Shown here: in pieces, positions 45,508 to 55,157 of the stretch | How positions within the stretch are numbered: the stretch's first letter is position 1 | Layout of the letters: the number at the start of each line of letters is the position of its first letter | Origin: Vagococcus bubulae | GTDB lineage: Bacteria; Bacillota; Bacilli; Lactobacillales; Vagococcaceae | Reading direction: 5' to 3' | NCBI RefSeq assembly: GCF_003950315.1 | Contig: NZ_NGJT01000002.1 | Coordinates: 169,695 to 233,694, forward strand | DNA: 64,000 bases | Notes under the pieces: generated by a model | What the model was told of the DNA's origin: nothing | The model's database searches: none | The model's input: only the letters and a program-made list of their open reading frames with translations | Program-made: the position numbers and the translations under genes

Positions 45508-45519
45508 ATCTAGATGGGA

Positions 45520-45534
45520 TTGATAGTCGTTATC
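45520..45534. promoter_or_regulatory. Fur-like box 1 upstream of the ATPase
   Basis: TGATAGTCGTTATCA is a 7-1-7 palindrome with both end quartets intact (TGAT/ATCA) and matches the Fur consensus at 12 of 14 defined positions. It lies about 60 bases upstream of the predicted start of transcription. Confidence 0.65.
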
Positions 45535-45535
45535 A

Positions 45536-45550
45536 ATGAGAATGATTATA
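45536..45550. promoter_or_regulatory. Fur-like box 2 upstream of the ATPase
   Basis: TGAGAATGATTATAA matches the Fur consensus at 12 of 14 defined positions and lies directly beside box 1 on the same helical face (16-base offset). Confidence 0.55.
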
Positions 45551-45577
45551 AAAAAAGAAGCGATAAATCGCTTCTTT
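45550..45577 (-). terminator. Terminator after uppP (minus strand)
   Basis: AAAGAAGCGAT / ATCGCTTCTTT followed on the minus strand by T's. Confidence 0.88.
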
Positions 45578-45591
45578 AATGGTTTTATTTA

Positions 45592-46425
45592 TTATAATGT
45601 TGTTAACCAGTAAATGAGAATGATCGTTCCCAAAATAATTCGATACCAACCAAATACTTTGAAATCATGTTTTTTGATGTAACCCATCAGGAATTTAATA
45701 GCTAAGATTGAAACAACAAAAGAAACAATGGTTCCAATTGATAATAAAATGATTTCAGGAGAACCGAATGAATTACCTTTTAATAGGAATTTTAAGATTT
45801 TAACCCCACTTGCACCAAACATAACAGGAATACCTAAAAAGAAAGTAAATTCAGCCGCAACATAACGAGAACAGCCAATAATCATTGCACCGATAATTGT
45901 CGCACCAGAGCGAGATGTTCCTGGTATTAATGAAAGAACTTGGAATAACCCGATGATGAATGCTGTTTTATAAGTTAACTGATTAAGTGTTGTCGTAGTA
46001 GGTTTGATTGTTTTGTTTCTATTTTCAACGATAATAAACAAAATACCATATAATATCAACATCATCGCAACAGGAACGAATTTATGGAAATGTTCTTCTA
46101 GAAAATCATCAAATAAAATACCCAAAACACCTGCTGGAATACAAGCAACCACAACTTTAAACCATAAAGACCAAGTGTCCTTTTTTTCTATATCTGATTT
46201 ATTTCTAGCAAATGGGTTTAATTTGTTGAAATAAAGAACCACTACGGCAAGAATTGCCCCTAATTGGATGACGACATTAAACATTTCTTTAAAGTCGTTT
46301 GAAGCATCAAGTTTTAAAAATTGGTCTACTAAAATTAAGTGACCAGTACTACTGATTGGTAGCCACTCTGTAATCCCTTCAACAATCCCTAAAAAGATTA
46401 CTTTTAATATATTATAAAAATCCAT
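45592..46425 (-). CDS. uppP: Undecaprenyl-diphosphate phosphatase (BacA/UppP)
   Basis: 277 residues, about 8 spans. Catalytic signatures are [13 protein letters not shown] near 16-28 and P-G-T-S-R-S-G-A-T near 165-173. It recycles undecaprenyl diphosphate to the monophosphate carrier at the membrane; loss usually raises bacitracin sensitivity. UppS, which makes the same lipid, is encoded at 53535. Single gene with its own terminator. Confidence 0.96.
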   Translation of the reverse strand: MDFYNILKVIFLGIVEGITEWLPISSTGHLILVDQFLKLDASNDFKEMFNVVIQLGAILAVVVLYFNKLNPFARNKSDIEKKDTWSLWFKVVVACIPAGVLGILFDDFLEEHFHKFVPVAMMLILYGILFIIVENRNKTIKPTTTTLNQLTYKTAFIIGLFQVLSLIPGTSRSGATIIGAMIIGCSRYVAAEFTFFLGIPVMFGASGVKILKFLLKGNSFGSPEIILLSIGTIVSFVVSILAIKFLMGYIKKHDFKVFGWYRIILGTIILIYWLTTL

Positions 46426-46498
46426 TCTTAATATTCCCCTTTTTCCTTTTTATCACAATTAAGTATACATTATCTTTTTTTAAAACCAAATCTTTTTT

Positions 46499-46541
46499 TG
46501 AGAATAAAAAAACCCTTAGAAAAATTTAAATATCTAAGGGG
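46499..46541 (-). terminator. Terminator after the MBL hydrolase gene (minus strand)
   Basis: CCCTTAGA / TCTAAGGG with seven T's on the minus strand. Confidence 0.85.
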
Positions 46542-46552
46542 ATAAAGGCTAT

Positions 46553-47182
46553 TTAATTAAAAAATGGGTTTTCTCGTTTTTCACGACCGATACTTGTTAC
46601 AGGTCCATGCCCTGAGTAAGCTTTAAAATCATCTGGTAGAGTAAATAATTCAGCTTTTATACCAGACAGAAGAGTTTGTGCGTCGCCAAAAGGTAAGTCC
46701 GTCCGTCCAACACTACCTCTAAATAGTGCATCACCACAAACAACAAAATCATCAAAGATAAAGCTAACACTACCTGGTGAGTGTCCAGGTGTTGGAACGA
46801 CTTTAAATGTCATATCACCAATAGTGTATGTATCATAGTTTTTAAATTCAAATTCAGCTTCTCTTGCTGTAACGTTAGCCATGTCATCATGACGAGATAG
46901 ACCTGATAAGTTTAATTGTGGATCAGTCAGCCATGACTGTTCAATTGGACTAATGTATACAGGAATATTGTATCTATCTCTGATTTCATCTACGGCACCA
47001 ATATGGTCATAGTGGGCATGCGTGATTAAAATAGCTTCCGGTTTTACATTCAGTTCATCTATGATGGATTCAATTTTTTTAGCTTCGTCACCTGGGTCAA
47101 CGATTAATAGAGAATGATCATTATAAATTAAGTAGCAATTTTCTTGAATTGCTCCTGTTGGAATTTGTTTAATTGTTAGCAC
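46553..47182 (-). CDS. Metallo-beta-lactamase fold hydrolase (glyoxalase II-like, YqgX family)
   Basis: 209 residues. Zinc motif T-H-A-H-Y-D-H-I-G near 53-61, P-T-P-G-H-S-P-G near 130-137, and G-D-A-L-F-R-G-S-V-G-R-T-D near 150-162, which is the glyoxalase II/persulfide-dioxygenase-like layout. The C-terminal S-G-H-G-P provides the last ligand. It probably hydrolyses a thioester or related small substrate in the cytoplasm. AAAGGAGG precedes the ATG. Divergent from the membrane protein gene at 47301. Confidence 0.9.
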   Translation of the reverse strand: MLTIKQIPTGAIQENCYLIYNDHSLLIVDPGDEAKKIESIIDELNVKPEAILITHAHYDHIGAVDEIRDRYNIPVYISPIEQSWLTDPQLNLSGLSRHDDMANVTAREAEFEFKNYDTYTIGDMTFKVVPTPGHSPGSVSFIFDDFVVCGDALFRGSVGRTDLPFGDAQTLLSGIKAELFTLPDDFKAYSGHGPVTSIGREKRENPFFN

Positions 47183-47300
47183 ATGAATTCCTCCTTTGAG
47201 TATAAATGTATTATAACGAAAAAAAGGATATTTCTAAAGTATAAAGAATTTTGTTAAGAAGGAAAAAATATTGTAAACTAGGTAAGGAAAGAGAGGTGCT

Positions 47301-48647
47301 ATGATGGAAGATTTAAAAAAGAAATTTGAGTCATTGCAATTTATACCTTTTATATTAGTCAATGGAATGAACTTGTTCCCAATATTTATTTTAGTACATA
47401 TTTTTTTACAAAATAATCGTGAGTTTCGCTACTTGTTGCCATTGCTATTTTTTTATTGTTTTAAATCAACCATATTATTTTTAATACGGTTAAAGACATT
47501 GCCTATGCAACGCTTATTATTTGTAGCTGTTGGACTAGGTATTTTAGGTTGTGGGTTTGGCTTATTGCTTAATCAATCGATTGTGTTTGGTTGGATTGCT
47601 GGAAGTTTGTTGGGCATGTGTTCAGGTTTAATGTTCCCAAGCTATATGACAGTCATGTTTCATGAGAGAACACTGAATGATTTTAATAATAAAGGGAGTA
47701 GTCAATTATATTCCTTAGGTTTTGCCATTGTTTTTTCAGCTATATTATTTAAGTTGATTGATGTATCAATAGTAGGAACCTTTTTGTTTTTAGGATTAAA
47801 TTTACTGTTGTTAGTTGGCATTTTTTCAACTTATCCAACCTATATAATAGATGAAACTATTCCTTATCCAAATTATTCAACCATTGAAACATTTGTTTTA
47901 TTTTTTGTTGGATTTTTTAGTGTATTTATCATAAAAGGTGATAAAAAGCTAGGAGTAAGTCATTTTTTATTGGCGTTAATGATTGTGATGGTAGTGCTTT
48001 TAGTTATCTATTTCATTTACTATAAAAAAATTACTCGTCAACGTCAATTTAAGCCTTTGGAAAGTGCAATGATGATATATAAAGGAATGTTGACTAATTT
48101 TATTTTAGTTTTTTGTACGCTATATCAAATGATTAATCATGGAAAGTCATCATTGATGATTATATATAGTTTATATTTGACCTCCATTATTATTTCTCCG
48201 ATGATTGGTAAAAAAATCAAGAATAAAGAAAAAGCTATTTTTTATGGTTTAATAGTTAGTTTTTTATTATTGATGACACATGGGGTATTTTATGTGGGAG
48301 TGTTTACTTTAAGTATTATGACGTCTATTTATAATCAACAACTCAATCAAGCTGTTTATCATTATCCAGTTTTACCTCGCGATTTTCGGTTGATTGCCAA
48401 ATATCGTTTAGGAAATATTGGAAGTATTTTACATCAGTTGATTATGATGGGAGTTCTTTTTATCGTAACAAATTGTTCACATAAAGTGTCTTTGGATAAT
48501 ATATTACACAGTTACACATTTAAAAAAATAGATGTACAGGCTATATCAGTATTAGATACGAGCAAATATGTCTTATTAGGCTTATTTTTACTAGCTCTTA
48601 TATTGTTAAAACAAGGAAAGAAAAAAGAAGCTGTCTTTTTGAAATAA
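47301..48647 (+). CDS. Unrecognised multi-spanning membrane protein (MFS-like)
   Basis: 448 residues with about 12 predicted spans and short loops. The segment around 85-115 (G-L-G-I-L-G-C-G-F-G and G-W-I-A-G-S-L-L-G-M-C-S-G-L-M-F-P-S-Y) resembles major-facilitator repeats, but I cannot name a family. A basic patch lies near 240-250 (Y-Y-K-K-I-T-R-Q-R-Q). GAGAGG precedes the start; ATG at 47301 or 47304. It is the only plus-strand gene in a minus-strand block and shares an intergenic region with the hydrolase. No substrate can be assigned. Confidence 0.7.
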   Translation: MMEDLKKKFESLQFIPFILVNGMNLFPIFILVHIFLQNNREFRYLLPLLFFYCFKSTILFLIRLKTLPMQRLLFVAVGLGILGCGFGLLLNQSIVFGWIAGSLLGMCSGLMFPSYMTVMFHERTLNDFNNKGSSQLYSLGFAIVFSAILFKLIDVSIVGTFLFLGLNLLLLVGIFSTYPTYIIDETIPYPNYSTIETFVLFFVGFFSVFIIKGDKKLGVSHFLLALMIVMVVLLVIYFIYYKKITRQRQFKPLESAMMIYKGMLTNFILVFCTLYQMINHGKSSLMIIYSLYLTSIIISPMIGKKIKNKEKAIFYGLIVSFLLLMTHGVFYVGVFTLSIMTSIYNQQLNQAVYHYPVLPRDFRLIAKYRLGNIGSILHQLIMMGVLFIVTNCSHKVSLDNILHSYTFKKIDVQAISVLDTSKYVLLGLFLLALILLKQGKKKEAVFLK

Positions 48648-48667
48648 AAGATTAGCTTCTTTTTTTG
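48621..48667. terminator. Bidirectional terminator between the membrane protein and DUF308 genes
   Basis: AAAAAAGAAGCT pairs with AGCTTCTTTTTTT, overlapping the last codons of both genes. Confidence 0.75.
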
Positions 48668-49221
48668 ATAATTTGATAATTTTCCCATAAAAGAACACTT
48701 CCAGAGAGAAAATAATAAACAATGGCAAACATCAAAGGGTTAATAAATGGAATAAAAGATTGAAATATCAACACTAGCCCACATAGGATAGAAATACCTT
48801 GGATGATTCTAAACGTAATGAGGACTTTTGGTCTATTGATAAATTCTAATTCACTCAGAATAAATTGTGGAATATAGTCCCAAATAAACCAAAAACCACA
48901 GATAATACAAAGGGTATTATTTGTTGCAGAAAAATTAAAGATAATAGAAAGACCAATGATGACACTCACAATTCCAGAGATTAGATAGATAATATGCCAA
49001 GATTCTTTTGGTTCTAATCGAATGTTTGTCGAATAGTAGTTAAAATTTAAAAATCCTTTTAAAATGGCGATAAGTCCAATAATGATACTAAATTGTTTGA
49101 TTTGTGAATCAAGATGGAATACCATAATGAATCCAAAAATCATCATCAAACCACCCATTAAAAATGAATGCCATTCTATTTTTTTTGCATATTGTAAAAG
49201 TGTGTTATTAAATCGACTCAT
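48652..49221 (-). CDS. DUF308 / HdeD-like membrane protein
   Basis: 189 residues from ATG 49221, which follows AAAGGAGTG; a longer in-frame start adds 16 polar residues. Six spans in three hairpins, with W-H-S-F-L-M-G-G-L-M-M-I-F-G near the N-terminus, as in DUF308. HdeD proteins are linked to acid resistance in enterobacteria, but the role in Firmicutes is unknown. It lies 75 bases downstream of the phosphatase gene on the same strand. Confidence 0.8.
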   Translation of the reverse strand: MSRFNNTLLQYAKKIEWHSFLMGGLMMIFGFIMVFHLDSQIKQFSIIIGLIAILKGFLNFNYYSTNIRLEPKESWHIIYLISGIVSVIIGLSIIFNFSATNNTLCIICGFWFIWDYIPQFILSELEFINRPKVLITFRIIQGISILCGLVLIFQSFIPFINPLMFAIVYYFLSGSVLLWENYQIIKKRS

Positions 49222-49295
49222 TTTGTTGTGACACTCCTTTAATCTAATCGAACTTTTCCATTCTACCATGAAATAAAGTAGCTGAGTAGATTAAA

Positions 49296-49916
49296 TTACA
49301 GAGTGTGTGCTAAGTCGTTATAACGTGTGACAGAAAAATCCTCGCCATTTTCTGTTTCGACAATAGAGATGCTGGTATTACCTAAGAGTTCGCCTTTTCT
49401 AATGTCACTAATAGGGATTCCTTGAAAATGTTTTAGTAGTGTTTGTAGAGTTAAGCCGTGAGAAACAACTAAAATAGTTTCATCGGGATAGTTTGTGGCA
49501 TATTCTGTGAAGACTGATTTTGCTCTATTTAATAGAGTGTCAAAGTCTTCTCCGCCAAATTCACTTGGATCATAAAGATGAGGGCGATGTTTTAAGTGTT
49601 CAAATTGGGTCTGTCCTTCATAGTTGCTTTCAACTGTTCCATCCCATGAACCAAACTCCATTTCACGAATATCTTGAATGGTTTCTTTAATTGGTGTAGA
49701 AGGATGACTAGATAAAAAAGCTTTAGCGGTATCTTGTGCGCGTTTTTGTGGCGAGATAATCACTCGGTCAAAAGACACATCTTGCAAATAGTTCCCTGCT
49801 TTTTTTGCTGTTTCAATCCCTTCATCAAGTAATGGCGAATCAACCAGTCCCCCTTGAAAAATACCAGCTTGATTAAATTCAGTTTTCCCATGTCTCATGC
49901 AGTAAAAAATTGTCAT
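49296..49916 (-). CDS. Histidine phosphatase family protein (phosphoglycerate mutase-like)
   Basis: 206 residues. The catalytic R-H-G motif is in Y-C-M-R-H-G-K-T-E-F-N near 5-15, with V-I-I-S-P-Q-K-R-A-Q-D-T-A near 53-65, E-M-E-F-G-S-W-D-G near 86-94 and V-V-S-H-G near 151. A cofactor-dependent-mutase fold, but the substrate is open and phosphatase activity on small metabolites is likelier than glycolytic mutase activity. GGGAGG precedes the ATG. Confidence 0.88.
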   Translation of the reverse strand: MTIFYCMRHGKTEFNQAGIFQGGLVDSPLLDEGIETAKKAGNYLQDVSFDRVIISPQKRAQDTAKAFLSSHPSTPIKETIQDIREMEFGSWDGTVESNYEGQTQFEHLKHRPHLYDPSEFGGEDFDTLLNRAKSVFTEYATNYPDETILVVSHGLTLQTLLKHFQGIPISDIRKGELLGNTSISIVETENGEDFSVTRYNDLAHTL

Positions 49917-50024
49917 GTAGTAAATTTCCTCCCTTATAATAGTAATTTAAGTATACAAGAAAAGTAGGGTATAGTAAAAAAGAAAAATAAAAAGGCTCTG
50001 ATACAAAAAATTAGTGAAAAATGT

Positions 50025-50053
50025 TTGATTTTCTTATATGGCTGTTATATACT
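50025..50053 (+). promoter_or_regulatory. Promoter of rpsB-tsf
   Basis: TTGATT (50025-50030) and TATACT (50048-50053), spacer 17, about 137 bases before rpsB. Confidence 0.8.
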
Positions 50054-50059
50054 AACAAA

Positions 50060-50190
50060 GGTGCTACTGTAAGGTAGTATCAAATCCACATTTTCAGCTG
50101 ATTTTTTGTGAGGTGCTTAATTATTTTAAGTCCACAAGAAAAGTGAGGCTGTTAAGAGGGAAAATAAAAACCACATTGGAGGAAACACAA
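50060..50190 (+). ncRNA. Structured 5' leader of rpsB (possible S2 autoregulatory leader)
   Basis: About 130 bases separate the predicted start of transcription from the rpsB ATG. They contain a hairpin around GCTACTGTAAGGTAGT (50063-50078) and a second pairing CCACA...TGTGAGG (50092-50114). Leaders of this kind mediate feedback by S2 in several bacteria; identity with a known leader class was not verified. Confidence 0.4.
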
Positions 50191-50976
50191 ATGGCAGTAA
50201 TATCAATGAAGCAGTTATTAGAGGCTGGTGTACATTTTGGTCACCAAACTCGTCGCTGGAACCCAAAAATGAAGAAATATATCTTCACAGAAAGAAATGG
50301 TATTTATATCATTGACTTACAAAAAACAGTTCGCTTAGTAGATGATGCTTATAACTATATGAGAAACATCGCTGAAGAAGGCGGAATTGCTTTATTTGTA
50401 GGAACTAAAAAACAAGCTCAAGAAGCGATTAAAGACGAAGCAATTCGTTCAGGTCAATTCTACGTTAACCATCGTTGGTTAGGTGGAACATTGACTAACT
50501 GGGATACAATCCAAAAACGTATCGCACGTTTGAAACAAATCACAGCTATGGAAGAAGATGGAATTTTCGAAGTTCTACCTAAAAAAGAAGTTGCTGGTTT
50601 AATGAAAGAACGTGAAAGATTAGAAAAATTCTTAGGTGGTATCGCTGATATGCCAAGAATTCCTGATGTTATGTTTATCGTTGACCCACGTAAAGAACGT
50701 ATTGCAGTTCAAGAAGCTCATAAATTAAATATTCCAATCGTTGCTATGGTTGATACTAACTGTGATCCAGATGAGATTGATGTTGTTATCCCATCAAACG
50801 ATGACGCAATTCGCGCGGTTAAATTAATTTCTGGAAAAATGGCTGATGCATTCATCGAAGGTCGTCAAGGCGAAGATGAAATCGTAGAAGAAGTCTTTAC
50901 AGAAGAAGTTGTTTCTGAAGAAGCTCCATCAATCGAAGAAATTGTTGAAGTTGTTGAAGGAAGTAACGCTGAATAA
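50191..50976 (+). CDS. rpsB: Small ribosomal subunit protein S2
   Basis: 261 residues. It begins [24 protein letters not shown] and has the F-V-G-T-K-K-Q-A motif and D-P-x-K-E. The C-terminus is acidic, as in Lactobacillales. The ATG at 50191 follows TTGGAGGAAAC; a 26-residue longer frame runs through the leader and is not credible. It binds the 30S head region. Transcribed with tsf. Confidence 0.98.
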   Translation: MAVISMKQLLEAGVHFGHQTRRWNPKMKKYIFTERNGIYIIDLQKTVRLVDDAYNYMRNIAEEGGIALFVGTKKQAQEAIKDEAIRSGQFYVNHRWLGGTLTNWDTIQKRIARLKQITAMEEDGIFEVLPKKEVAGLMKERERLEKFLGGIADMPRIPDVMFIVDPRKERIAVQEAHKLNIPIVAMVDTNCDPDEIDVVIPSNDDAIRAVKLISGKMADAFIEGRQGEDEIVEEVFTEEVVSEEAPSIEEIVEVVEGSNAE

Positions 50977-50987
50977 TAAATAAATTG

Positions 50988-51062
50988 AAGCTGTCTAGGG
51001 CTGCTGGCAAAGGTGAACGAAGTAGCCAATGGTTTTGTCAATTGTCTTAGATGGCTTTTTCA
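50988..51062 (+). terminator. Large hairpin with T run between rpsB and tsf
   Basis: The arms GCTGTCTAGG and TCTTAGATGGC pair (with G-U pairs), enclosing an inner stem GGCTGCT / AGTAGCC, and end in TTTTT. It is terminator-like but lies inside a normally co-transcribed pair, so it may attenuate transcription into tsf or act as a processing site. Confidence 0.6.
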
Positions 51063-51093
51063 TTAAAAACAAACACTTGGGAGGAAACAATAA

Positions 51094-51975
51094 ATGAGTA
51101 AAATTAGTGCTTCTATGGTAAAAGAATTACGCGAACGTACAGGTGTCGGCATGATGGATGCTAAACGTGCGTTAGTGGAAGTTGAAGGAAAAATGGAAGA
51201 AGCTATCGACTTATTAAGAGAAAAAGGAATGGCTAAAGCTGGTAAGAAAAATGACCGTATCGCTGCTGAAGGTTTAGCAAATGTATACATTAATGGAAAC
51301 ACAGCTGCTATTGTTGAAGTTAACTCTGAAACAGATTTCGTTGCTAAAAACGAAAAATTCCAAGATTTAGTTAAAAACATTGCAAAATTAGTTGCTGAAA
51401 ATAAACCAGCTACTATGGAAGAAGCTTTACAAATTAAAACTGAAACAGGAACAATTGATTCTGATGTAATTGAAGCAACTCAAGTTATTGGAGAAAAAAT
51501 TAGTTTCCGTCGTTTTGAAATTTTAGAAAAAGACGATAACGCTGCATTTGGTGGATACTTACACATGGGTGGACGTATTGCTGTCTTAACAGTTATTGAA
51601 GGAACAACTGATGATGTTGTCGCTAAAGATGTTGCGATGCACGTTGCAGCTATTAATCCTCGTTATGTTTCTAAAGACCAAGTATCTCAAGATGAATTAG
51701 ATCATGAGAAAAAGGTATTAACAGAACAAGCTTTAAACGAAGGTAAACCAGAAAATATCGTTGAAAAAATGGTTATTGGCCGTATGAACAAATTCTTAGC
51801 TGAAATTTGTTTAGTAGACCAACCATTTGTTAAAGATCCAGATATGACTGTTGAAAAATTTGTTGCATCTAAAGGTGGAACAGTGAAAGAATTCGTACGT
51901 TTTGAAGTTGGAGAAGGTATGGAAAAACGTGAAGAAAACTTTGCTGACGAAGTTGCAAGTCAAATGGGTAAATAG
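51094..51975 (+). CDS. tsf: Elongation factor Ts
   Basis: 293 residues. The N-terminal UBA-like part ([16 protein letters not shown] near 13-28) is followed by the core domain with [10 protein letters not shown] near 78-87 (contacts EF-Tu) and the coiled-coil and C-terminal modules. It exchanges GDP for GTP on EF-Tu. TTGGGAGGAA precedes the ATG. Terminated at 51985. Confidence 0.98.
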   Translation: MSKISASMVKELRERTGVGMMDAKRALVEVEGKMEEAIDLLREKGMAKAGKKNDRIAAEGLANVYINGNTAAIVEVNSETDFVAKNEKFQDLVKNIAKLVAENKPATMEEALQIKTETGTIDSDVIEATQVIGEKISFRRFEILEKDDNAAFGGYLHMGGRIAVLTVIEGTTDDVVAKDVAMHVAAINPRYVSKDQVSQDELDHEKKVLTEQALNEGKPENIVEKMVIGRMNKFLAEICLVDQPFVKDPDMTVEKFVASKGGTVKEFVRFEVGEGMEKREENFADEVASQMGK

Positions 51976-51984
51976 TTAATCATC

Positions 51985-52030
51985 GGGAACGCATTTATTG
52001 TTGTTATGATATATGCGCTCCTTTTTTTTG
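51985..52030 (+). terminator. Terminator after tsf
   Basis: GGAACGCAT pairs with ATGCGCTCC across a loop, then eight T's. Confidence 0.85.
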
Positions 52031-52092
52031 AAAAAATTACTGTATGAATTCTTTGTATAGTAAGACTAAAGGATAAAAGCGGAGGCATAAAA

Positions 52093-52815
52093 ATGGTAGA
52101 ACCTAAATATCGCAGAGTGTTATTAAAAGTCAGTGGCGAGGCATTGGCCGGAGAAAAAGGATTTGGTATTAATCCAACTGTTGTAAATGGTTTGGTTAAA
52201 GAAATCAAAGAAATTCATGCTCTTGGAGTAGAAGTGGCTATAGTTGTTGGTGGCGGGAATATCTGGCGTGGAAATATTGGTGCTGAGATGGGAATGGAAC
52301 GTTCTCAAGCAGATTATATGGGAATGCTTGCAACTGTGATGAATGGTTTAGCACTGCAAGATACGCTTGAAAATTTAGGTGTCCCAACTCGTGTCCAAAC
52401 ATCGATTGAAATGAGACAAATTGCTGAACCATATATTAGACGTCGTGCTATTCGTCATTTAGAAAAACGTCGTGTTGTTATTTTTGCTGGTGGAACAGGT
52501 AACCCATATTTCACAACAGATACAACAGCAGCCCTTAGAGCAGTTGAAATTGGGGCAGATGTTATTTTAATGGCTAAAAATAACGTGGATGGCGTATACT
52601 CTGCAGATCCTAAGTTAGACATGAATGCCACAAAATTTGAAGAATTAACTCATATGGAAGTTATTTCAAAAGGCTTATCAGTAATGGATTCAACAGCAAG
52701 TAGCTTGAGTATGGACAATGACATACCTTTAGTGGTTTTCAATATGAATGAACCAGGAAATATTAAACGAGTTTGTTTAGGTGAACAAATCGGAACAACA
52801 GTAAGGGGGAAATAA
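52093..52815 (+). CDS. pyrH: UMP kinase
   Basis: 240 residues, the amino-acid-kinase fold. Motifs are L-L-K-V-S-G-E-A-L near 11-19, [10 protein letters not shown] near 51-60, and [12 protein letters not shown] near 135-146. It makes UDP from UMP and ATP and is the usual control point of pyrimidine nucleotide synthesis (GTP activation, UTP inhibition). GGAGG precedes the ATG, and the frr gene follows after 3 bases. Confidence 0.97.
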   Translation: MVEPKYRRVLLKVSGEALAGEKGFGINPTVVNGLVKEIKEIHALGVEVAIVVGGGNIWRGNIGAEMGMERSQADYMGMLATVMNGLALQDTLENLGVPTRVQTSIEMRQIAEPYIRRRAIRHLEKRRVVIFAGGTGNPYFTTDTTAALRAVEIGADVILMAKNNVDGVYSADPKLDMNATKFEELTHMEVISKGLSVMDSTASSLSMDNDIPLVVFNMNEPGNIKRVCLGEQIGTTVRGK

Positions 52816-52818
52816 ATT

Positions 52819-53376
52819 ATGAGTCAAACAATTTTAAATGATGCAAAAGAAAAAATGAAAAAATCTGAAGAGAGCTTACAACGTGAATTAGGTCAAATCA
52901 GAGCTGGTCGTGCGAATGCTAGTTTGTTAGACCGTATTACAGTAGATTACTACGGTGCACCAACACCGTTAAATCAATTGTCTTCAATTACTATTCCAGA
53001 AGCGCGAGTGTTAATGATTACACCATTTGATAAATCAGCTATGGAAAATATCGAAAAAGCTCTTTTAGCAAGCGATATTGGTATTTCTCCAACAAATGAT
53101 GGAACAGTGATTCGACTAGTAATTCCTCAATTAACAGAGGAACGACGTAAAGAAATTGCTAAAGAAGTAAATAAACAAGGCGAAAATGCAAAAATTGCTA
53201 TTCGTAATATTCGTCGTGATGCGATTGACGAATTGAAAAAATTAGAAAAAAATAAAGAAATTTCTGAAGATGAATTACGTGGATTTGAAAAAGATGTACA
53301 AGCCTTAACAGATGCTAGTGCAAAAAATATTGAAGCCATTGTAAGCGAAAAAGAAAAAGAAATTTTAGATGTTTAA
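52819..53376 (+). CDS. frr: Ribosome recycling factor
   Basis: 185 residues, standard length. The three-helix bundle carries the signature [14 protein letters not shown] near 25-38 and the short domain II with [13 protein letters not shown] near 48-60. With EF-G it splits post-termination ribosomes. GGGGG precedes the ATG. Coupled to pyrH, followed by a terminator. Confidence 0.98.
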   Translation: MSQTILNDAKEKMKKSEESLQRELGQIRAGRANASLLDRITVDYYGAPTPLNQLSSITIPEARVLMITPFDKSAMENIEKALLASDIGISPTNDGTVIRLVIPQLTEERRKEIAKEVNKQGENAKIAIRNIRRDAIDELKKLEKNKEISEDELRGFEKDVQALTDASAKNIEAIVSEKEKEILDV

Positions 53377-53390
53377 TCAGTAAAATAAAG

Positions 53391-53419
53391 CCACGAAGAG
53401 ATTCGTGGTTTGTTTTTTT
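53391..53419 (+). terminator. Terminator after frr
   Basis: CCACGAA-GAGA-TTCGTGG with a T-rich tail. Confidence 0.88.
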
Positions 53420-53430
53420 ATAATTTCTTT

Positions 53431-53460
53431 TAAAAAAAGGAGGATTATCCTTTTTTTTAT
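53431..53460 (+). terminator. Second terminator-like hairpin before uppS
   Basis: AAAAAAAGGA pairs with TCCTTTTTTTT across a 6-base loop; an AT-rich stem directly after the frr terminator. It may be a backup terminator or an attenuator. Confidence 0.55.
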
Positions 53461-53534
53461 AGGTTTTTCTAGTCCCATTTGCTACAATAAGATGAGTGCA
53501 TGTTTATGCTCAAGTCTTTTGAGGGGGCTTTTTT

Positions 53535-54338
53535 ATGTTTAATTTATTTACAAAACAAACAAAGGAAAAATTAGGAGAAGAAAAAACAATAAACTTTTCC
53601 AAAGATGGGGAGATTCCCAAGCATATAGCGATTATTATGGATGGTAATGGACGATGGGCGCAAAAAAGGCGATTACCACGTATTGCTGGTCACAAAGAAG
53701 GCATGAATAATGTTAAAAAAATAACAACTCATGCCAGTAAGCTAGGTGTTAAAGTATTAACCTTATATGCTTTTTCAACAGAAAATTGGAAACGTCCGTC
53801 AAGCGAAGTTGATTTTTTGATGAAATTACCAGTCGACTTCTTTGATGTCTTTGTACCAGAATTGGTCAAAGAAAATGTGAAGGTAAATGTGATGGGATAC
53901 AAAGACTATTTACCAAAGCATACACAAAAAGCTGTGGAAAATGCCATGGAGGAAACCAAGGATAATACGGGAATGATACTGAATTTTGCGTTAAATTACG
54001 GTAGTCGGGCAGAAATTTTAACAGCAGTGAATGAGTTGTTAAATGAAGCTAAGCAAGGAAACATCACAGAAGAAGTTGATGAAGACATGTTCTCTGATTA
54101 TTTAATGACAGCCAGTTTAGGAAAAGAGTTACGAGACCCAGACTTATTGATTCGTACGAGTGGGGAAGAAAGAATTAGTAATTTCTTGTTATGGCAAATT
54201 GCTTATAGTGAACTATATTTTACTGATAGCTATTGGCCAGATTTTAGTTTAGAAAATTTAGAAGAAGCAATTGGTTCATACCAAAAGCGTCAACGTCGTT
54301 TTGGGGGATTGAACACAGAAGGAGAGGCAAATAAATGA
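53535..54338 (+). CDS. uppS: Undecaprenyl diphosphate synthase (cis-prenyltransferase)
   Basis: 267 residues. [12 protein letters not shown] near 32-43 holds the catalytic Asp and the diphosphate-binding loop. [13 protein letters not shown] near 78-90 and [15 protein letters not shown] near 205-219 complete the family signature. It makes the C55 lipid carrier for peptidoglycan and teichoic acid. GGGGG precedes the ATG; it overlaps cdsA by 4 bases. Confidence 0.97.
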   Translation: MFNLFTKQTKEKLGEEKTINFSKDGEIPKHIAIIMDGNGRWAQKRRLPRIAGHKEGMNNVKKITTHASKLGVKVLTLYAFSTENWKRPSSEVDFLMKLPVDFFDVFVPELVKENVKVNVMGYKDYLPKHTQKAVENAMEETKDNTGMILNFALNYGSRAEILTAVNELLNEAKQGNITEEVDEDMFSDYLMTASLGKELRDPDLLIRTSGEERISNFLLWQIAYSELYFTDSYWPDFSLENLEEAIGSYQKRQRRFGGLNTEGEANK

Positions 54339-55123
54339 GACAAAGAGTGATTACAGCAGTCGTTGCATTAATTTTATTTATTCCATTAATAGTCATTGGA
54401 CAAATGCCATTACAAGTTGTTATGGCCATGTTAGGTGGGATTGCTGTTTACGAGTTATTTAGAATGAAAGGCTTGGAAATCAAATCAACAGAAGGGATCC
54501 TTGCTATAATTGGGGCAGTTGTATTAATTTTACCACGCTCAACTTGGTATGATTTCTTACCCAAGTCGGTGAATGGCAATACGCTATTTTATTTAATTGT
54601 TATGGCATTATTGGTTTTACCTGTTTTTCTTAAAAATGCATTAACGTTTGATAATATAGGGTTTCCAGTATTAGTAAGTTTATATGTGGGAACAGGTTTT
54701 CAAAATTTTATTTCTGCTAGAGAAACAGGCTTACACGTATTGATGTATGCCTTACTCATCGTTTGGTCAACAGATATTGGAGCCTACATGATTGGTAGAA
54801 AATATGGTAAAAGAAAGTTAGCACCAGATATTTCACCCAATAAAACGATTGAAGGCTCTCTTGGTGGTATTGCATGTGCGATGGTCATCTCACTTGTTTA
54901 CACGTTAATTTGGCCACTGACGTATAATGTTGTTGCCATGTTATTGTTAGCTATTGTCTTCTCTATTGTAGGACAATTAGGTGATTTAGTTGAATCTTCA
55001 TATAAACGTTATTACGGTGTAAAAGATTCAGGAAATATTTTACCAGGTCATGGTGGAATATTAGACCGATTTGACAGTTTATTATTTGTTTTTCCATTGA
55101 TGCATTTAGTAGGATTATTTTAA
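54335..55123 (+). CDS. cdsA: Phosphatidate cytidylyltransferase
   Basis: 262 residues, about 7 spans. The C-terminal signature [12 protein letters not shown] near 167-178 and G-D-L-V-E-S-S-x-K-R-x-x-G-V-K-D-S-G near 215-232 bind the CTP and metal. It makes CDP-diacylglycerol for phospholipid synthesis. It overlaps uppS by 4 bases (ATGA), and rseP follows, the conserved order. Confidence 0.97.
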   Translation: MRQRVITAVVALILFIPLIVIGQMPLQVVMAMLGGIAVYELFRMKGLEIKSTEGILAIIGAVVLILPRSTWYDFLPKSVNGNTLFYLIVMALLVLPVFLKNALTFDNIGFPVLVSLYVGTGFQNFISARETGLHVLMYALLIVWSTDIGAYMIGRKYGKRKLAPDISPNKTIEGSLGGIACAMVISLVYTLIWPLTYNVVAMLLLAIVFSIVGQLGDLVESSYKRYYGVKDSGNILPGHGGILDRFDSLLFVFPLMHLVGLF

Positions 55124-55157
55124 ATAAATTAATACGATAAGTAGGAAGGATGTTCTG

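Noticed and set aside
50113..50190. 26-residue N-terminal extension of S2
   Set aside because: It runs through the leader; S2 proteins start at M-A-V-I-S and the GGAGG site fits 50191.
52029..52080. Promoter for pyrH from TTGAAA to TATAGT
   Set aside because: The spacer is 22 bases, too long for a standard promoter; no better pair was found.
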